From Pyrrhosoma nymphula (taxonomy: Eukaryota > Arthropoda > Insecta > Odonata > Coenagrionidae): a stretch of 64,000 bases of DNA. Positions within the stretch are counted from its first letter, which is position 1, and each line of letters opens with the position of its first letter. Shown one piece after another: positions 1-10,919 of the stretch. The stretch covers positions 68,545,094 through 68,609,093 of the forward strand of contig OY754337.1 of NCBI GenBank assembly GCA_963573305.1. The letters are read 5' to 3'. The notes beneath the pieces were generated by a model. The model had not been told where the DNA came from. It saw only the letters and a list, made by a program, of their open reading frames with translations, and did not search any database. Made by a program: the position numbers and the translations under genes.

Positions 1-1755
1 GTTATGTGACGATGCACTTTCTCTGATAAGCAAATACTGCTGCTTCGTCAGCTTCGCCTGCACGATCAAATTCAGAGCTTCTTCGGGTGATAATGGTCGT
101 ATTGTTTTTGATCCAGATTTTTCATCGTCTAGCACTTTCCTCACTTTACTGGGTCTGGTTGGACTGCCAAGAAAAACGTCTCTCATTAACTGTGCCCCAC
201 AGCGGTCTCCGTCTGCATGAAGGCTCGAAGCCGCGGAAAATACCAGCTCTTGACTATCAGCAATCGACCGAATCGAGGCAGTCCGTCTTAATTTCGAACT
301 CTTGCTTATTTCATGGAAATCTCTGTTTGGACGACCTAGGCCTGAAAATAGATGATTTTTAGTTTGTATTCCACGCTGACTCAATACTTCAATCAACGTG
401 ACAAGACTTACAAAAGATGGATGATCCATTTCCCAATTCATCGTCGAAAAATATCACCTTATTATTCAGCCAAATGGAATTTCTTTGCAGAAAAAGATTT
501 TTCCTTTTGCCTTCCACTTTTGATTTATTTTTGAATTGAAAGAGTAAAGTCGATTCATTATTCGTCTTTTTTCATTCTCTTTAATTTCTTCTCGTGACCT
601 AAAATACATGTAGAGTTATAAAGGAATTGTAATTACTGTAAGTCAAAAGATATGTGGGTGCTATACATGGGAGAATTTAAAACCGTTGAGAAAACTTTGG
701 TTTTAAACATGGTAAATGAATCAAGATTAATTCCAAAAAAATATTTGACTGGAGATTATAGAACTGGACCAAAAAGAGATATAATTATTTTCTACAAAAG
801 CAAGCTTACCTAGTGATATTCTCATATAAATGCTCAACCTTTTCCTTATTAGTTTTGTGCCAAACGTCTCGCAGCATGAGATAAATCTCCAAGCCTTTCA
901 TTTTGCTTCTTCGATGTGCAACCGTTTGCTAGAAATTTCCACTACTTAAAAATAGAGAAGTATGTACCTTCTAGAAACAAATTTCCGTGAACCGAAGGCA
1001 CCAATTCAAATTTCTGTTATGGCTTTCCGAAGGAAAATAAAGGAGTTTGCGCTTCAGTTATATCCAAATGTTAATTAGTTTGGTTGACAATCGACATAAA
1101 CAACGGTTGCTACAACTACAATATTATTAGTAAAAACGCTGATATCGCTGATTTTCGCTTTGTACCACGGTCAACATCGTAGCGCCACCCTCTATGAAAT
1201 CGCGAACTAATTTCAGTGCAGACATTTATTAATCTTCATATAGAATGGAAGTTCGCGGCTAGTCGCGGCTAATTTTTTTGGCGCAAAATCAGGAAGCAAT
1301 ATTATACCAATTACAAGCAAACAGAAAGCTGTGTCACGTGGTGGTTTTTTTGTAGCTCATCTTTATTGGCGTACTTAGATTACGGCGGGGTGTGTGTAAA
1401 TATTAGGTCATAGCTCTCCAAATATATTGTCTATTAGGCAGAAATGTGCTAACATGCAAGAATATAAGTCCTGATAAACAGTGCGAACAATTTCAAATGA
1501 TTAAAATGATTTTCGGATGAGAAGTGGAAAAATATTACAGGAGGTGCAACTTCATTCGAAAATCTGCTATGGAAATACGCCAAAACACAAGTGTCATAAT
1601 TGTTTTAAATCAGTCTTTTGGTCTAAAAATCGTATTTCATGTTATAGCGGGGACCCTTACCTTTGCATTAACTCCAAATTTACATGATTTTACGCAAATT
1701 GGAAAATCGACTTTTGACGCGCTAAACCGGCACTCTGACCCACTGTGCGCCTTTT
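1..1755. other. Unassigned AT-rich stretch
   Basis: Nothing here could be tied to a gene or repeat family. The open frames are short, have no recognisable motif and are not supported by splice sites. The last ~60 bases may already belong to the 5' region of the LINE that follows. Confidence 0.5.
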
Positions 1756-2102
1756 CGAAGGCACCTTATGTGCCGGGCGGGGAGGATTGCGTGTGGTTAT
1801 GATGTCAAGAGCTATGCCGGTGGTAGTTTAACTACTGTTAGGGCCTCCCTTGCCTGACAGGTCTTGACTGAACCGCCAGACAAAGTGTGCCTCACAACAA
1901 TAGGGCAAAGGGGGCTCTTATGCGCTGAGAAGCAAACCTCTCTAGGGGAGTAAACCCTGAACACAAATCCCGGTCCTCCAGGATGGGGGTAAGGGGTGGG
2001 GCTAGCAACTCTACCCTGTAAAAACTATACATGCTATGAAACCTCTAATTATGCCTCGGATGAATCAGGATGCATCATTAAGATGTCGACCTGGCAAACG
2101 GA

Positions 2103-2927
2103 CACGGACAATGAGTATACGGAAACTAGCGACTTGGAATGTAAGAACCATGCTAAAACCAGGAAATATGAATGAAATTTACAATGAAATGTGAAAAAAA
2201 TACGGTTTGGATATAATAGCTCTCCAAGAAGTGAGATGGGTACGATCTGGTAGAATTGACAAGAAAGATTTTACAGTGGTGTAGTGGTCCCAACCATAGA
2301 ACTGGGTTATATGAAACTGGCTTCATGATCAACTCTAGTATAAGGAATAGTGTGATAAAATTTGATCCATTAGGGGAGAGACTATATAAGCTAAAATTAA
2401 AAGGAAAATTTCGAAATATTGACATCATATCAGGACTTGCCCCAACAGAGGACAGTTCAGAACAAGAGAAGCAAGCATTCTATGATAACTTGGAAAAGGA
2501 ATGCGAGAAAATATCAAAATATCATGTCCTTCTCATTCTTGGAGACTTCAATGCAAAAATTGGCAAGGAAGATTTTTTACACAATATAGCTGGAAAGAAC
2601 TTCCTGCATGATGAAACAAGTGAAAACGGAAGACTACTCTGCCAGTTAGCTTTGTCACGCAACCTAATAATTAAAAGCACATGTTTTGAACATAAACGTA
2701 TTCATAAAGATACCTGGAAAATGCCAGGAACTGGAATTGTGAACCAAATAGATCATGTGCTTGTTTCTAGGAGACATTCAACCTCCATATTAGATGTAAG
2801 ATCGGCACGGGGACCAAACTGTGACTCTGATCACTACTTAGTGAAAGTAAATTTTAGAGAAAGAAAGAGAAAGCCTTGGAGAAAGCCTATGGCCCTAAAA
2901 GACAGAAATGGAACTTCAAAATTTTAA
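2103..2927 (+). pseudogene. LINE endonuclease domain (broken)
   Basis: The endonuclease part of the LINE. The start reads LATWNVRTM, the usual beginning of an exonuclease-endonuclease-phosphatase fold, followed by the LDIIALQEVRW block with its catalytic glutamate. After a frame change near 2280 the frame continues to 2927. It includes ILGDFNAKIG (residues about 95-105 of the long frame) and, near its end, DSDHYLV, matching the conserved DFNA and SDH catalytic blocks of this fold. The enzyme nicks target DNA to start reverse transcription. An in-frame TGA at about 2189 and the frame change make this copy inactive. Confidence 0.85.
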
Positions 2928-3162
2928 GAGATCCTGTGCAAGCCGCTAAATACAGAGAATATTTAAGTAGAAAGTTAGCTGGGAATGTGGAGGGAGAGAG
3001 AGAGAGGAATATCCTGTTGAAAAGCAATGGATAAGAATTAAAAAAGCTCTCTTATCAACAGCAAATGATACAAATGACAAAGTTAAACTAGAAAGGAATG
3101 CAGAATGGTTCGATGGTGAATGTAAAGCTGCAATAGACGAGAAAAATAAGAACAGATATATT

Positions 3163-4595
3163 ATGCTTCAAAGGGAGACTAGATTAACGAGAGAAAAATA
3201 TCGAAAGAGCAGGAAAAAAGCTGATAAAATACTGAAAAGAAAGAAAAAGGAGCCTTTGAAAAATATGGTAGAAACTGTAAGGCAGATCAGCAAAGAAAAT
3301 GAAAGCAAGAAGTTCTATCAAGCAGTAAAACACATGAGCAAAGGATATCACCCAAAACTAAACTCATGTAAGAACAAAAATGGCGAAGTCATAAGGGAGG
3401 AGTATCAGATAATAGAAAGATGGGCAGAATACTTCAACGAACTGCTTAATAAGGAAGTATCCTCAGAGATCGAAGACCACCCACTAGCTCATAGTGTAGA
3501 GCAGGATGTACCCATCCCATCTATTGAGGAGGTAACTGAAAGTGTGAAAAGGCAAAGAAATAACAGGGCACCAGGGGAAGATGGTATATCAGCAGAATTG
3601 ATAAAAATGGAAGCCCAGAACTAATGGGAGCACTACACCAACTGGTCTGTAGTATTTGGAAATCAGAGGAGCTTCCAGAAGAGTGGAGAACTGGATTGAC
3701 TTGCCCAATATTTAAGAAAGGTGATAAGTTAAATTGCAATGACTATAGAGGCATTATGTTACTGAATGTAATATATAAATTCTTCACTAGTATTCTCATG
3801 AAACGAATAAGTATCTATGCCGAAGACATTATAGAAGAATATCAGTGTGGCTTTAGATGTGGAAGAAGCACCATTGATCAGATATTTGCAGTGAGACAAA
3901 CAATGGAGAAGTGCTACGAATACAACGTTGATTTGCATATACTCTTCATTGACTTTCGTTAATGCTTTGACAGTGTGAATAGGAGAGAAATGATCCATGC
4001 TCTGAAAGGTTATGGTATTCCACAAAAGCTGGTTAATTTGGTTGAGATAACACTGAAGAAATCCCAATGTAAAGCCTTTGTTTTGGGTAGAACAAGCAGC
4101 GCTTTTGAAGTGACCTCAGGGGTAAGACAAGGAGATGCTCTCTCAGCTGTGCTATTTAACTTGGTTTCGCACAAAGCAATGAAAGAATTGCAATTAAGGG
4201 GAACTATTGTTTATAAATCCAAACAAGGTTTTGTATATGCTGATGATATAGCTCTGATAGCAAGAAGTGTGAAGGATCTTAAAGAAATGTTTGCTATCAT
4301 TGAAGATATTGGTAAAAGAATGGGCCTCAATGTAAATGAAGATAAGACCAAATACTTGAAAATTTCTTCTTCACAGGACAAACGAGAGCTACAAAACCTA
4401 ATTATTGGGAATTACGATTTTGAGGTCGTCAGAAATTTTACCTACCTTGGAGTAATAGTAAATAATGAAAATAAGATCTCTGAGGAGATAAATCAAAGGG
4501 TAATGCAAGGTAACAAGGCCTATTTTGCAAATTTACCCCTCCTCAAATCAACTCTTCTGTCCAGGAAAACTAAATTGAAAATTTATAAAACATAG
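3163..4595 (+). pseudogene. LINE reverse transcriptase (broken)
   Basis: The reverse transcriptase of the same LINE, spread over three frames (3163-3624, 3624-3962, 3975-4595). Conserved blocks are visible in order: NRAPGEDGISAEL; FKKGDKLNCNDYRGI; QCGFRCGRSTIDQ; LFIDFR followed by a stop where KAFD is expected; SGVRQGDALSAVLFNL; FVYADDIALIA with an intact YADD catalytic pair; then FTYLGVIV. The switch from the first to the second frame is a single-base slip at a run of A near 3605. The TAA at 3960 interrupts the block that carries the first catalytic aspartate. Confidence 0.9.
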
Positions 4596-5029
4596 ATAAG
4601 ACAATTATTACATATGGAGCTGAGACATGGGTCCTATCCAAACAAGATGAAGAAACATTAAGAAGATTTGAAAGGGAAATAATAAGGAAATTCTATGGCC
4701 CAGTAAAAGAAGGAGAAACGTGGAGAATAAGAATGAACTTTGAAATAAATTAAATATTGGAAGAGAAGGATATAGTTAGGTTCTCAAAGTCATTGCGACT
4801 GTCTTGGTTGGGCCATGTTGAAAGGATGGAAGAGTATAGAATGACCAATTTGTTAATGAATAGCAAGATGGAAAGGAGTAGGAGGAGAGGAAGACCACGC
4901 AAAAGATGGCTGCAAAATGTTGAAGAGGACCTGAAGACAATGGGGATTGGAAGATGGAGAGATAAAGCAAGAAGGAGAGCCGAATGGGGGCATATAACTG
5001 AGGAAGCCAAGGCCCACACCGGGCTGTAG
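4595..5029 (+). pseudogene. LINE C-terminal region (broken)
   Basis: The C-terminal third of the LINE protein. After the frame break at 4595 a tail resembling the usual ITYGAETW block can be read out of frame. From 4757 a clean frame gives LRLSWLGHVERM and then an arginine-rich RRRGRPRKRW block. The WLGHV and GRPRKRW pair is a common signature of the end of many insect and tick LINE ORFs. The frame ends at 5029, and the simple GATGATGA string that follows marks the probable 3' end of the element. Confidence 0.8.
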
Positions 5030-5109
5030 AGCTGAGGATGATGAGACAAGCATTCATCCCTTCACACACTCCACGTACTACCTAAAACTTTCCGTCCAGC
5101 ATTTGCACG

Positions 5110-5935
5110 TCTCTTAATCTCTTCAACTATCCTCTATCTTACACAAACATTCGGCCAAAGTTATAAAAAATCATTCCGTGAATAATCGTTTCGCCATTCT
5201 CTACCCTGATTATACAATTACTCTCCCACTCCCGTTGACTAAAACCACTACCTACTTTGGTCTTGCACGAATTCATCCTCAATCTTATTCACTCTGCACC
5301 TTCACATAAGTTAACCAGTTAATCCCTGTGGCCTCACTGACAGCAAAAAAGCACCATCCGCGAATAGTACCACTCGTACATGTACATCTCCAATAATTAA
5401 ACTGATATTATCACTACATGCATCTGTCACACATGTGTACATAAAAACATTGAACAACCACGGTGACAGTACGCTCCCTGTCTTAACACCCTGTTCTATT
5501 TCAAACCAGTGACTCAAGACCCCCAATCACAATAACAATTACGTAGCTATTATCATACATCGCCTTCATAACATTCAGTAACCTCTCATTCCCTCCATAG
5601 TCACTCAAAACCTTCCACAATTTTTTCTAATTTCCCAAGTCATATGCCTTCCCTAAATCCAAAAATGAACAATACACTTTATTTCGGATACCATTGCACT
5701 TTTCCAGCACTTAATGAAGTGTAAATAACTGATCACTACATCCCTTTCCTGGCATAAACCCACGCAGAACACCTCATATTCTGTCTATTGAAATATATCT
5801 CACCCTTTCGATTAGTATTCTATCGGAATACTCAAAGTACTGTTATAAAATTCCTCCAATCTGTTGACAAGTCAGAAGTTTTTGAGCATAAATTAAACAA
5901 ATAACAAACTAGATTCATGAGTATCTTGCACCTGA
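5110..5935 (-). pseudogene. Second LINE reverse transcriptase fragment
   Basis: A minus-strand LINE relic. The best block (5526-5311) reads FEIEQGVKTGSVLSPWLFNVF and then VVLFADGAFLL, an RT active-site block in which the second aspartate of FADD has become glycine. Upstream on the same strand (about 5690-5530), in other frames, are remnants of FLDLGKAYD and LSDYGGNERLL. Downstream (about 5300-5130) lies a decayed 'MNSCKTKV' block, the usual segment after FADD. Several frame changes show long decay. It is a different family from the 1760-5060 element and its 5' part is missing. Confidence 0.7.
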
Positions 5936-6078
5936 ATTTCAACATTCCTCTGGATATCCCGCCTACACATCCCGGTAGCATTTCCCTTTCCAATATTCTC
6001 ACCGCCGTTACATACACCGCCATGTTAAAGATATGTCTTAAGTTAGTGCCACGCTGATTTGGTTATAACCGTTAATGG

Positions 6079-6420
6079 TTAGTGGATATAAGGAATTTTT
6101 GTGCTATCAGTTCGTCGGTGTGTCTCCCGTAATTTATCTCTTCTAACAGTTCTAGAGATAAAATGATGGGTTAAAATGTTATCCTCCGTATCATTCTGAA
6201 ACTCGCTCGATCTGACATTTTCAAGTAATTCAAGCCTAGCCTCTTGAGTCTCTAGGGGCTCCCAACCTAATCTTTCCAACATCTGTGTTACACACTCTGT
6301 TCGCCCATAACAGTTTTTAACGATGCACGCGGCTTTCCTTGCTTTTTCGTCAATTTCGCATATTAAATCTCTGTGTGCAGAGTCCCAAGTGCGCTGTTGT
6401 CTTAAGGATGTACTGAGAGA
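6079..6420 (-). pseudogene. LINE C-terminal fragment (jockey/I-like style)
   Basis: On the minus strand a frame reads TWDSAHRDLI, then IDEKARKAACIVKNCYG, then MLERLGWEPLETQEARLELL. This is the C-terminal block after the reverse transcriptase of many insect LINEs, in which a W-D-P-type block, a K-x-Q-R-x-A-A-R-type helix and a LGW-x-x-L-x-x-R-R-type helix follow each other. Only this tail survives. The family is inferred from the pattern. Confidence 0.65.
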
Positions 6421-6441
6421 GAGTGAGAGAGAGAGATATTG
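6410..6441 (+). repeat. GA-rich microsatellite
   Basis: Imperfect (GA)n run between two LINE fragments. Confidence 0.8.
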
Positions 6442-6590
6442 AAGGAAGCGATAGAGGGTATAATGCTAGACAAACACAGAAGAGGAAGAAGATTATGAAT
6501 TTTAGAAGTAGTTACTGACGGCTGAAAGTATGAAGAGCTCAGAGAAATATTAATGGCAGATAAATAGATAAGGGCAGGAGCGTATAAATA
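6435..6590 (+). mobile_element. LINE 3'-end fragment
   Basis: Plus-strand remnant that reads approximately as ILKEAIEGIM, then DKHRRGRRR, then YEELREILMADK with frame breaks. It matches in style the larger LINE 3' fragment at 23205-23710 (IEGRTLGKRGRGRKR), so it is probably the same family. Confidence 0.5.
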
Positions 6591-7105
6591 TATTCCAAAT
6601 TAGTTTAATTGGTGCTGATATTGTCCAAATAACTTAGTAATCAATGAGATGAATCTAAAAGAAAGGAGAAGAATTCATAATTTAAGGTGTGAATGATATA
6701 TCTTAAAAATCGAAAATCAGACGGTAATACCCTTTCAACAATGATATTTTTTTTAAATCAGTACTCCGTAGAGTATGGTAAAATTTCAAAACCCCAAATA
6801 CTCCTGGGAACGATTGTAGATTTATTTTTAGATTTCCGTGTTAAAAACCTTTTAAAGATTTTTAAACTGGCTCTAAAGCGTATTTGCTGGAATCTTTATC
6901 AGCATTTGAATGCTAAGGACATGACTAATTTAGAAGTAACGTCATTATTATTTCAATCTTTTTTATGCTCGATACTATACAAATAAATTTCAAGTAATTT
7001 GAAACTGCTGCCTATATGACGGTGCCTCAGTGAATTTCAAGAGTTCAAGTGGGTTCTGAGATGAAAAGGTTTAAGATACAATGATTTGGGGAACTAATGA
7101 ATGGT
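6590..7105. other. Unassigned stretch
   Basis: AT-rich. A 97-codon open frame (6693-6986) has no recognisable motif and AT-driven codon use; I do not call it a gene. Confidence 0.4.
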
Positions 7106-7109
7106 CCAG

Positions 7110-7275
7110 AGAAACCTGATAATGGCAAGAGCTCCCTACTGACGGGAATGAGTCCTCAATGTTACGTCCCATCCGACGGACGATGCATGCATGCATGCAG
7201 TGATCTCCACAAAGCGTCATTTAAGTAGGGATCCAGATTCCACTGAAAATATCCTTGCCACCGCCGAGTTGAGAA
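7110..7275 (-). repeat. SINE tail fragment
   Basis: Carries TTACGTCCCATCCGACGGA, and then a block ending GGATCCAGATTCCACTGAAA that recurs near the SINE-like tails at 11400-11500, 37640-37760 and 49720-49760. The (GCAT)n run at 7185-7200 is local. A tRNA-like head is not preserved. Confidence 0.45.
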
Positions 7276-7289
7276 ACATTGAGGTTGCT

Positions 7290-8335
7290 GAAGAAGGCAT
7301 GATGCAAAAAAATAACCTCCGTCCGCCATATAAGTTACCCTATAGGGTTTCCTTCCTATACTATAGTTCCCTTTTACTTATCATTCTGGATAAACGTGTT
7401 CCACGCGTAATTATTTTTGGTTGGCTTAGTGAATTCAAATCGAATTTATTTCTCACGCTGCTATATTTTTTATATTTCATCCAGCGAATTGTTTAATAGC
7501 AAAGAATTTGCAACTTTTCAGCTAACATAGCTACATCGTATTTGGAAATATAAATATCAAGTAATTTGTTGGCAGAGTGTTCTGATATACTTTTGGGCGA
7601 AGCAGTCACAGTGAAAGAATAAATAATCTTCCATAAATGAGGCATTATTTCTTACTTATTTGTTCACTGTGACATACCCTGTGATAAACAAAAAATAAGC
7701 ATTCAAAGAGAGGTTAACAGGTCATGCAATGTATTTTTTATGTGCAGGCATAAACACTCAAGGTATTTAAGCGCAGTCATTTAAGCCGAAAGGCTCCTAA
7801 GACAATGTTCATAGTGATAAGAAACAAGCGTTCCCCAATATGTACGCGCACAGGACTGAACGGGGAACACCACGGGACGAAGCACGCCCTAGTCACAGGT
7901 TTTGGTATTACCCACCACACGGAGAGCCCTCTCCGTCTATTTAATGGTACAACCCCACAGATATACTAATACTAATTGACGGTGCATATGTTTCCGATTA
8001 AGTGACGGTAAATCCGTCCAACTGGAATATTTTCGTGAGATCCGCCATCTTACATTCTCATTTCTTAACCCATCGGGCATTGAAAGGATTGTTGTAGTGG
8101 CGATTTTTCCTCCGTTCCTCTCGTCGGCAGAAATGGAGAGTTCGGAAACCCGAACAACCCCCAACATGGTTATACACCGGGAAAGCCTTAGGATCTTTCA
8201 TTCGCGATGAATGTTCATTAAAAATGCCGATGGATGGAAATTTCTGCGCATCTTTTTGGACTGATATTTTAATTTTCCGAAAAACCGGAAAATTAAGGTG
8301 AAACGAAGATTAATTTGTTATTAATTAAAATATTT
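7290..8335. other. Unassigned stretch
   Basis: No gene or named repeat recognised; only short open frames on both strands. Confidence 0.4.
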
Positions 8336-8339
8336 CATG

Positions 8340-8458
8340 AATCACATAAATACCGGTATACCGGTATTTTTTCTTCGGTACTACCAGACGAGTAGTATCA
8401 TTGCTTTTAAATACTCATAAAAAATACCGGTACTTTTTTGAGTACTGCCCATCCCTAC
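8340..8458 (-). mobile_element. hAT-like terminal fragment
   Basis: Rich in ACCGGTA repeats and ending at 8458 in GTACTGCCCATCCCTAC, whose complement GTAGGGATGGGCAGTAC resembles the end of many hAT MITEs. It abuts the truncated Harbinger transposase and probably cut into it. No partner end was found. Confidence 0.4.
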
Positions 8459-8695
8459 ACTCGACCATTACACCCCACGTCCACAAATAGAAATTTATAT
8501 TTGGCATTCACTAAGGCCAAAAGGATAATGCTGTGGGTATCCTTGTAGTTAAAGTAAAGGCTTCCAGAATTGTCAGGTGCTTTCATTCCTCTACGAGTAT
8601 GCTTTCCATCAACTGCACCGATGCAATCAGGAAAGTTCAAAAGGTTCTCAAATTCTTCTGCTTCTTTTTACCGTTCTTTAGAGTTGGGCATTAGA
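8455..8695 (-). pseudogene. PIF/Harbinger transposase fragment
   Basis: A piece of a HARBI1-type DDE transposase. The minus frame reads FPDCIGAVDGKH, containing the first catalytic aspartate (in A-V-D-G-K-H), then NSGSLYFNYKDTHSIILLAL, then KFLFVDVGCNGR, which carries the second catalytic aspartate. Upstream on the same strand (8640-8695) a frame-shifted EAEEFENLLN is typical of the preceding helix. The fragment stops where the hAT-like sequence begins, so the third catalytic residue is missing. Confidence 0.85.
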
Positions 8696-8749
8696 AAAAA
8701 AACATGCACATTACAGTATACCCTGAATGCATTTCATTGAATTATAGTT

Positions 8750-9340
8750 TCCCTTAAGTCTGACACATTGTTGTATCGAACACGGGCGGAGTATGGAGGT
8801 GGGAGGGGGTCTGTCGCCCATTCAAAATTCCTGGAAATCCCCGTCCACCCCCACTTTCCGGGGTTACTCCATCTCCCCATAGACCCACCGGGAAGTAGCA
8901 AACTGCCTCCCCCCCAAAACGACAACTCGAATCCGCAACTGAGTTCGGGAATGGTCTAGTCGGTCTAGTTTTAACACGTCTCATTCACTGGCTCTAGCTT
9001 AGTAAGAAAAAAATTATTTTTTTGGTCGCACATTGAACTGCTTTCTCAATACTGAGCTCTGAATGCATAACACTAGACTTCCAACCAAATAAATGTACCC
9101 ATAGACATGTAAGCGTGGCTGATTTTCTTCATATTCAATGCACATGCTTTCAGCACAAGTGTGCCCTAATGTGTATCCACCTTTGGCTTATATCATGTGT
9201 TTTATGCTCTTTCAGGCTTTATCTCCGAAAGAAAGTATATACACAATACAATACTATGCTTTACATAAAAAATAATTATGTTGACACATTTTAAAATATT
9301 CAAATTTAATTTTTAATTGTTTCTCTATGCCTGTTTTAGG
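8750..9340. other. Unassigned stretch inside the Harbinger ruin
   Basis: 8770-8960 is unusually GC-rich with runs of C and G. The rest is AT-rich. AGTCTGACACATTGTTG at 8757-8773 recurs at 10356-10372. Confidence 0.35.
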
Positions 9341-9344
9341 ACCC

Positions 9345-9860
9345 AGTGATCCCCGATGAGGTGGCACCGAAATACTTAAGGCTATAACGACAAACAGCTG
9401 GAACGTCGACCCCGGAAACATCCAATGTGGCCAAAAAAATCAAAAATGCTTCCCAGAAAAAGAGAGCTCAAGATTTAGATGAACAAAAAGCTCTAGACCA
9501 GGGTTGTCCAACTGGCGGCCCGCGGTGCCATTTATTGTGGCCCGCGAAAGGTTATTAAACAAAAATTCAGAAATTTATTTTCATTTTTATACCTACGTTG
9601 TTTCTTATTCCTACTTTAAAAATTAATAATTTATTACTATATGGCCCGCAACCATATTAAAGGTTAAGTTGTGGCCCTTGAGGTCTTGCAAGTTGGACAA
9701 CCCTGCTCTAGACGAAGCATTGTCGGTGATTCGGAAACCCAGGGCTGATTACGATATATTTGGATAGTATGTCGCAGCTGAAATAAGACAGCTTCGTTCG
9801 GACGGAATAAGGAAGAAATTAAAACGGGAAATACAAAAGATGATTATTACCATGGAGGAA
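9345..9860 (+). pseudogene. Harbinger accessory (MADF/BESS-type) protein remnant
   Basis: Reading through the inserted MITE and two stops, the plus strand gives RAQDLDEQKAL, then DEALSVIRKP, then YVAAEIRQLRSDGIRKKL, then REIQKMI. The last part is the BESS-motif helix pair found at the end of the Myb/MADF-like protein that accompanies the transposase in PIF/Harbinger elements. It is divergent from the transposase fragment at 8455-8695, as expected for a two-gene Harbinger element. The MADF part itself is decayed. The hAT MITE at 9499-9705 splits the frame between KAL and DEA. Confidence 0.6.
9499..9705. mobile_element. 207-bp hAT-type MITE with 8-bp target duplication
   Basis: Complete element. 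Terminal inverted repeats are CAGGGTTGTCCAACT on the left and AGTTGGACAACCCTG on the right. It is flanked by an exact 8-bp target duplication, CTCTAGAC (9491-9498 and 9706-9713). Eight-base duplications and CAG-type ends are diagnostic of hAT elements. The interior repeats GGCCCGC motifs near both ends. It has no coding capacity, so it was moved by a transposase encoded elsewhere. Confidence 0.95.
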
Positions 9861-9899
9861 TAAGAAGACTTAGAAAGTGTTTATGATGCCCGGTCATCA

Positions 9900-10510
9900 A
9901 CAGCCACACCCCTAACAATTCATTCGTTTCCCAGGCAATCCACCAGTCCACCCACCCAAGAAACAACTACTACTGCAAGTCCATTTCGAAGTACTGGAAA
10001 TACAGCAACCTCCTTTTATGACAATTTACATGAATACTTGCAGTAAAATATAATTAACTTTATATATTCTTATTGTAAAATTTCAAATAATGCTCTGCAA
10101 ACTTCGGTAATAATTTTGGCAATGGTTGCCTTTGGTATTCTGAATAAATACATCAGGGAATTATAGCTGTTTCCTGTTAATATAAACGTACTTTTTGTGA
10201 TATTTTTTATGGAAAAAATTACACTTTTAAGAAATTTTCTGTTCATTTAACTTACTCTTTTATAAATAAATAAGTGTAGATACATAATACGCATTTCACT
10301 TGAGTCATAAAACTTCCCCTAGACTAAGAATCGCAGCGTGAAGGTGAGTTTTCGCAGTCTGACACATTGTTGATTGAGTTGATTGTCAGAGATCGCAGCT
10401 TTCTGAGGGTGAAATTGCTTTCCTGAGTTGGGTATCTTGCTTTTTTTTATCTTCGGAGAAATCTTCTAGGAGAAACTTGTTGTGCTAAGGATACATCTGC
10501 AGAAAGTTCT
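9900..10510. other. Unassigned stretch, possible Harbinger remainder
   Basis: 9900-10030 is proline/threonine-rich in the plus frame and may continue the accessory protein. Around 10380-10320 the minus strand reads QSTMCQTAK, reminiscent of the helix-turn-helix of HARBI1 transposases, but this is too short to be sure. Confidence 0.3.
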
Positions 10511-10513
10511 GAT

Positions 10514-10713
10514 AAGTAGTAGTAGTAGTATTTTTGTTTAACGTGCTTCGACGGCTAAGGTCATTTCGCACTTACTGTCTGCCACGCGCAGACAGGGACA
10601 ACAGCACTCGGACGAATAGGAGGATCACCCCTCCAAACTCGAGCCGAGCCCAACGATGCTTAACTTCGGTGACTGATCGGGAACCGGTGTTTCCATCGTG
10701 GCAGGCCGTTGCC
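10514..10713 (-). mobile_element. 5S rRNA-derived SINE (SINE3 type)
   Basis: The minus strand from about 10713 to 10596 follows a 5S rRNA from end to end: GCAACGGCC, then CACCGGTTCCCGATCAGTCA, CCGAAGTTAAGCATCGTTGG, GCTCGG, a decayed GTTTGGAGGGGTGA, and GTGCTGTTG near the end. It is followed on the same strand by a non-5S body ending CACGTTAAACAAAAA and an (ACT)n tail (10514-10528). A 5S head with its internal polymerase III promoter plus an unrelated body and simple tail is the structure of a SINE3-type element. A plain 5S pseudogene would lack the body and tail. Confidence 0.8.
10596..10713 (-). pseudogene. 5S rRNA-like head of the SINE
   Basis: About 118 bases homologous to 5S rRNA. The A-box region (AAGTTAAGCATCG) is well kept, while the C-box region (TTTGGAGGGGTGATCC in place of a TTGGATGGGTGACC type) is altered. 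It is not a working ribosomal gene because the second half has extra bases and mismatches. Confidence 0.8.
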
Positions 10714-10919
10714 CATAGTTCTGATACGAATGCACATCTTTGTGTAATAGCTCTCGCAATAACTTATCATGTGCGCCTTCTTCTTCTCTCTTTGATATCC
10801 ATTGTCGTACCCATATTCTTCTATTTTGTCTCCGCTTTTTCTTCTTCATCATTAAGGCAACAACTACTGCAGCAGCTAATCGTCGGTCTCTAGACATGGT
10901 CTCTCACCGTGAATGCTGA

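Larger units (their letters stand above)
1760..5060 (+). mobile_element. Degenerate RTE/BovB-like non-LTR retrotransposon (LINE), nearly full length
   Basis: A non-LTR retrotransposon copy carrying, in order, a GC-richer leader (about 1760-2060), an apurinic-type endonuclease, a reverse transcriptase and a C-terminal region. It ends near an AGCTGAGGATGATGA string, consistent with the short simple 3' tails of RTE elements. The reading frame is broken many times: a stop in the endonuclease near 2189, frame changes near 2280, 2930 and 3610, a TAA inside the reverse transcriptase at 3960, and further breaks near 4595 and 4750. It is therefore a dead copy. RTE/BovB is my reading of the protein style (the family that gives 'craniofacial development protein 2-like' matches); the clade is inferred, not computed. 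Confidence 0.85.

Noticed and set aside
1760..5060. Active retrotransposon
   Set aside because: At least six stops or frame changes, including one in the block with the first catalytic aspartate.
10596..10713. Functional 5S rRNA gene
   Set aside because: Second half carries insertions and mismatches and is fused to a SINE body and tail.
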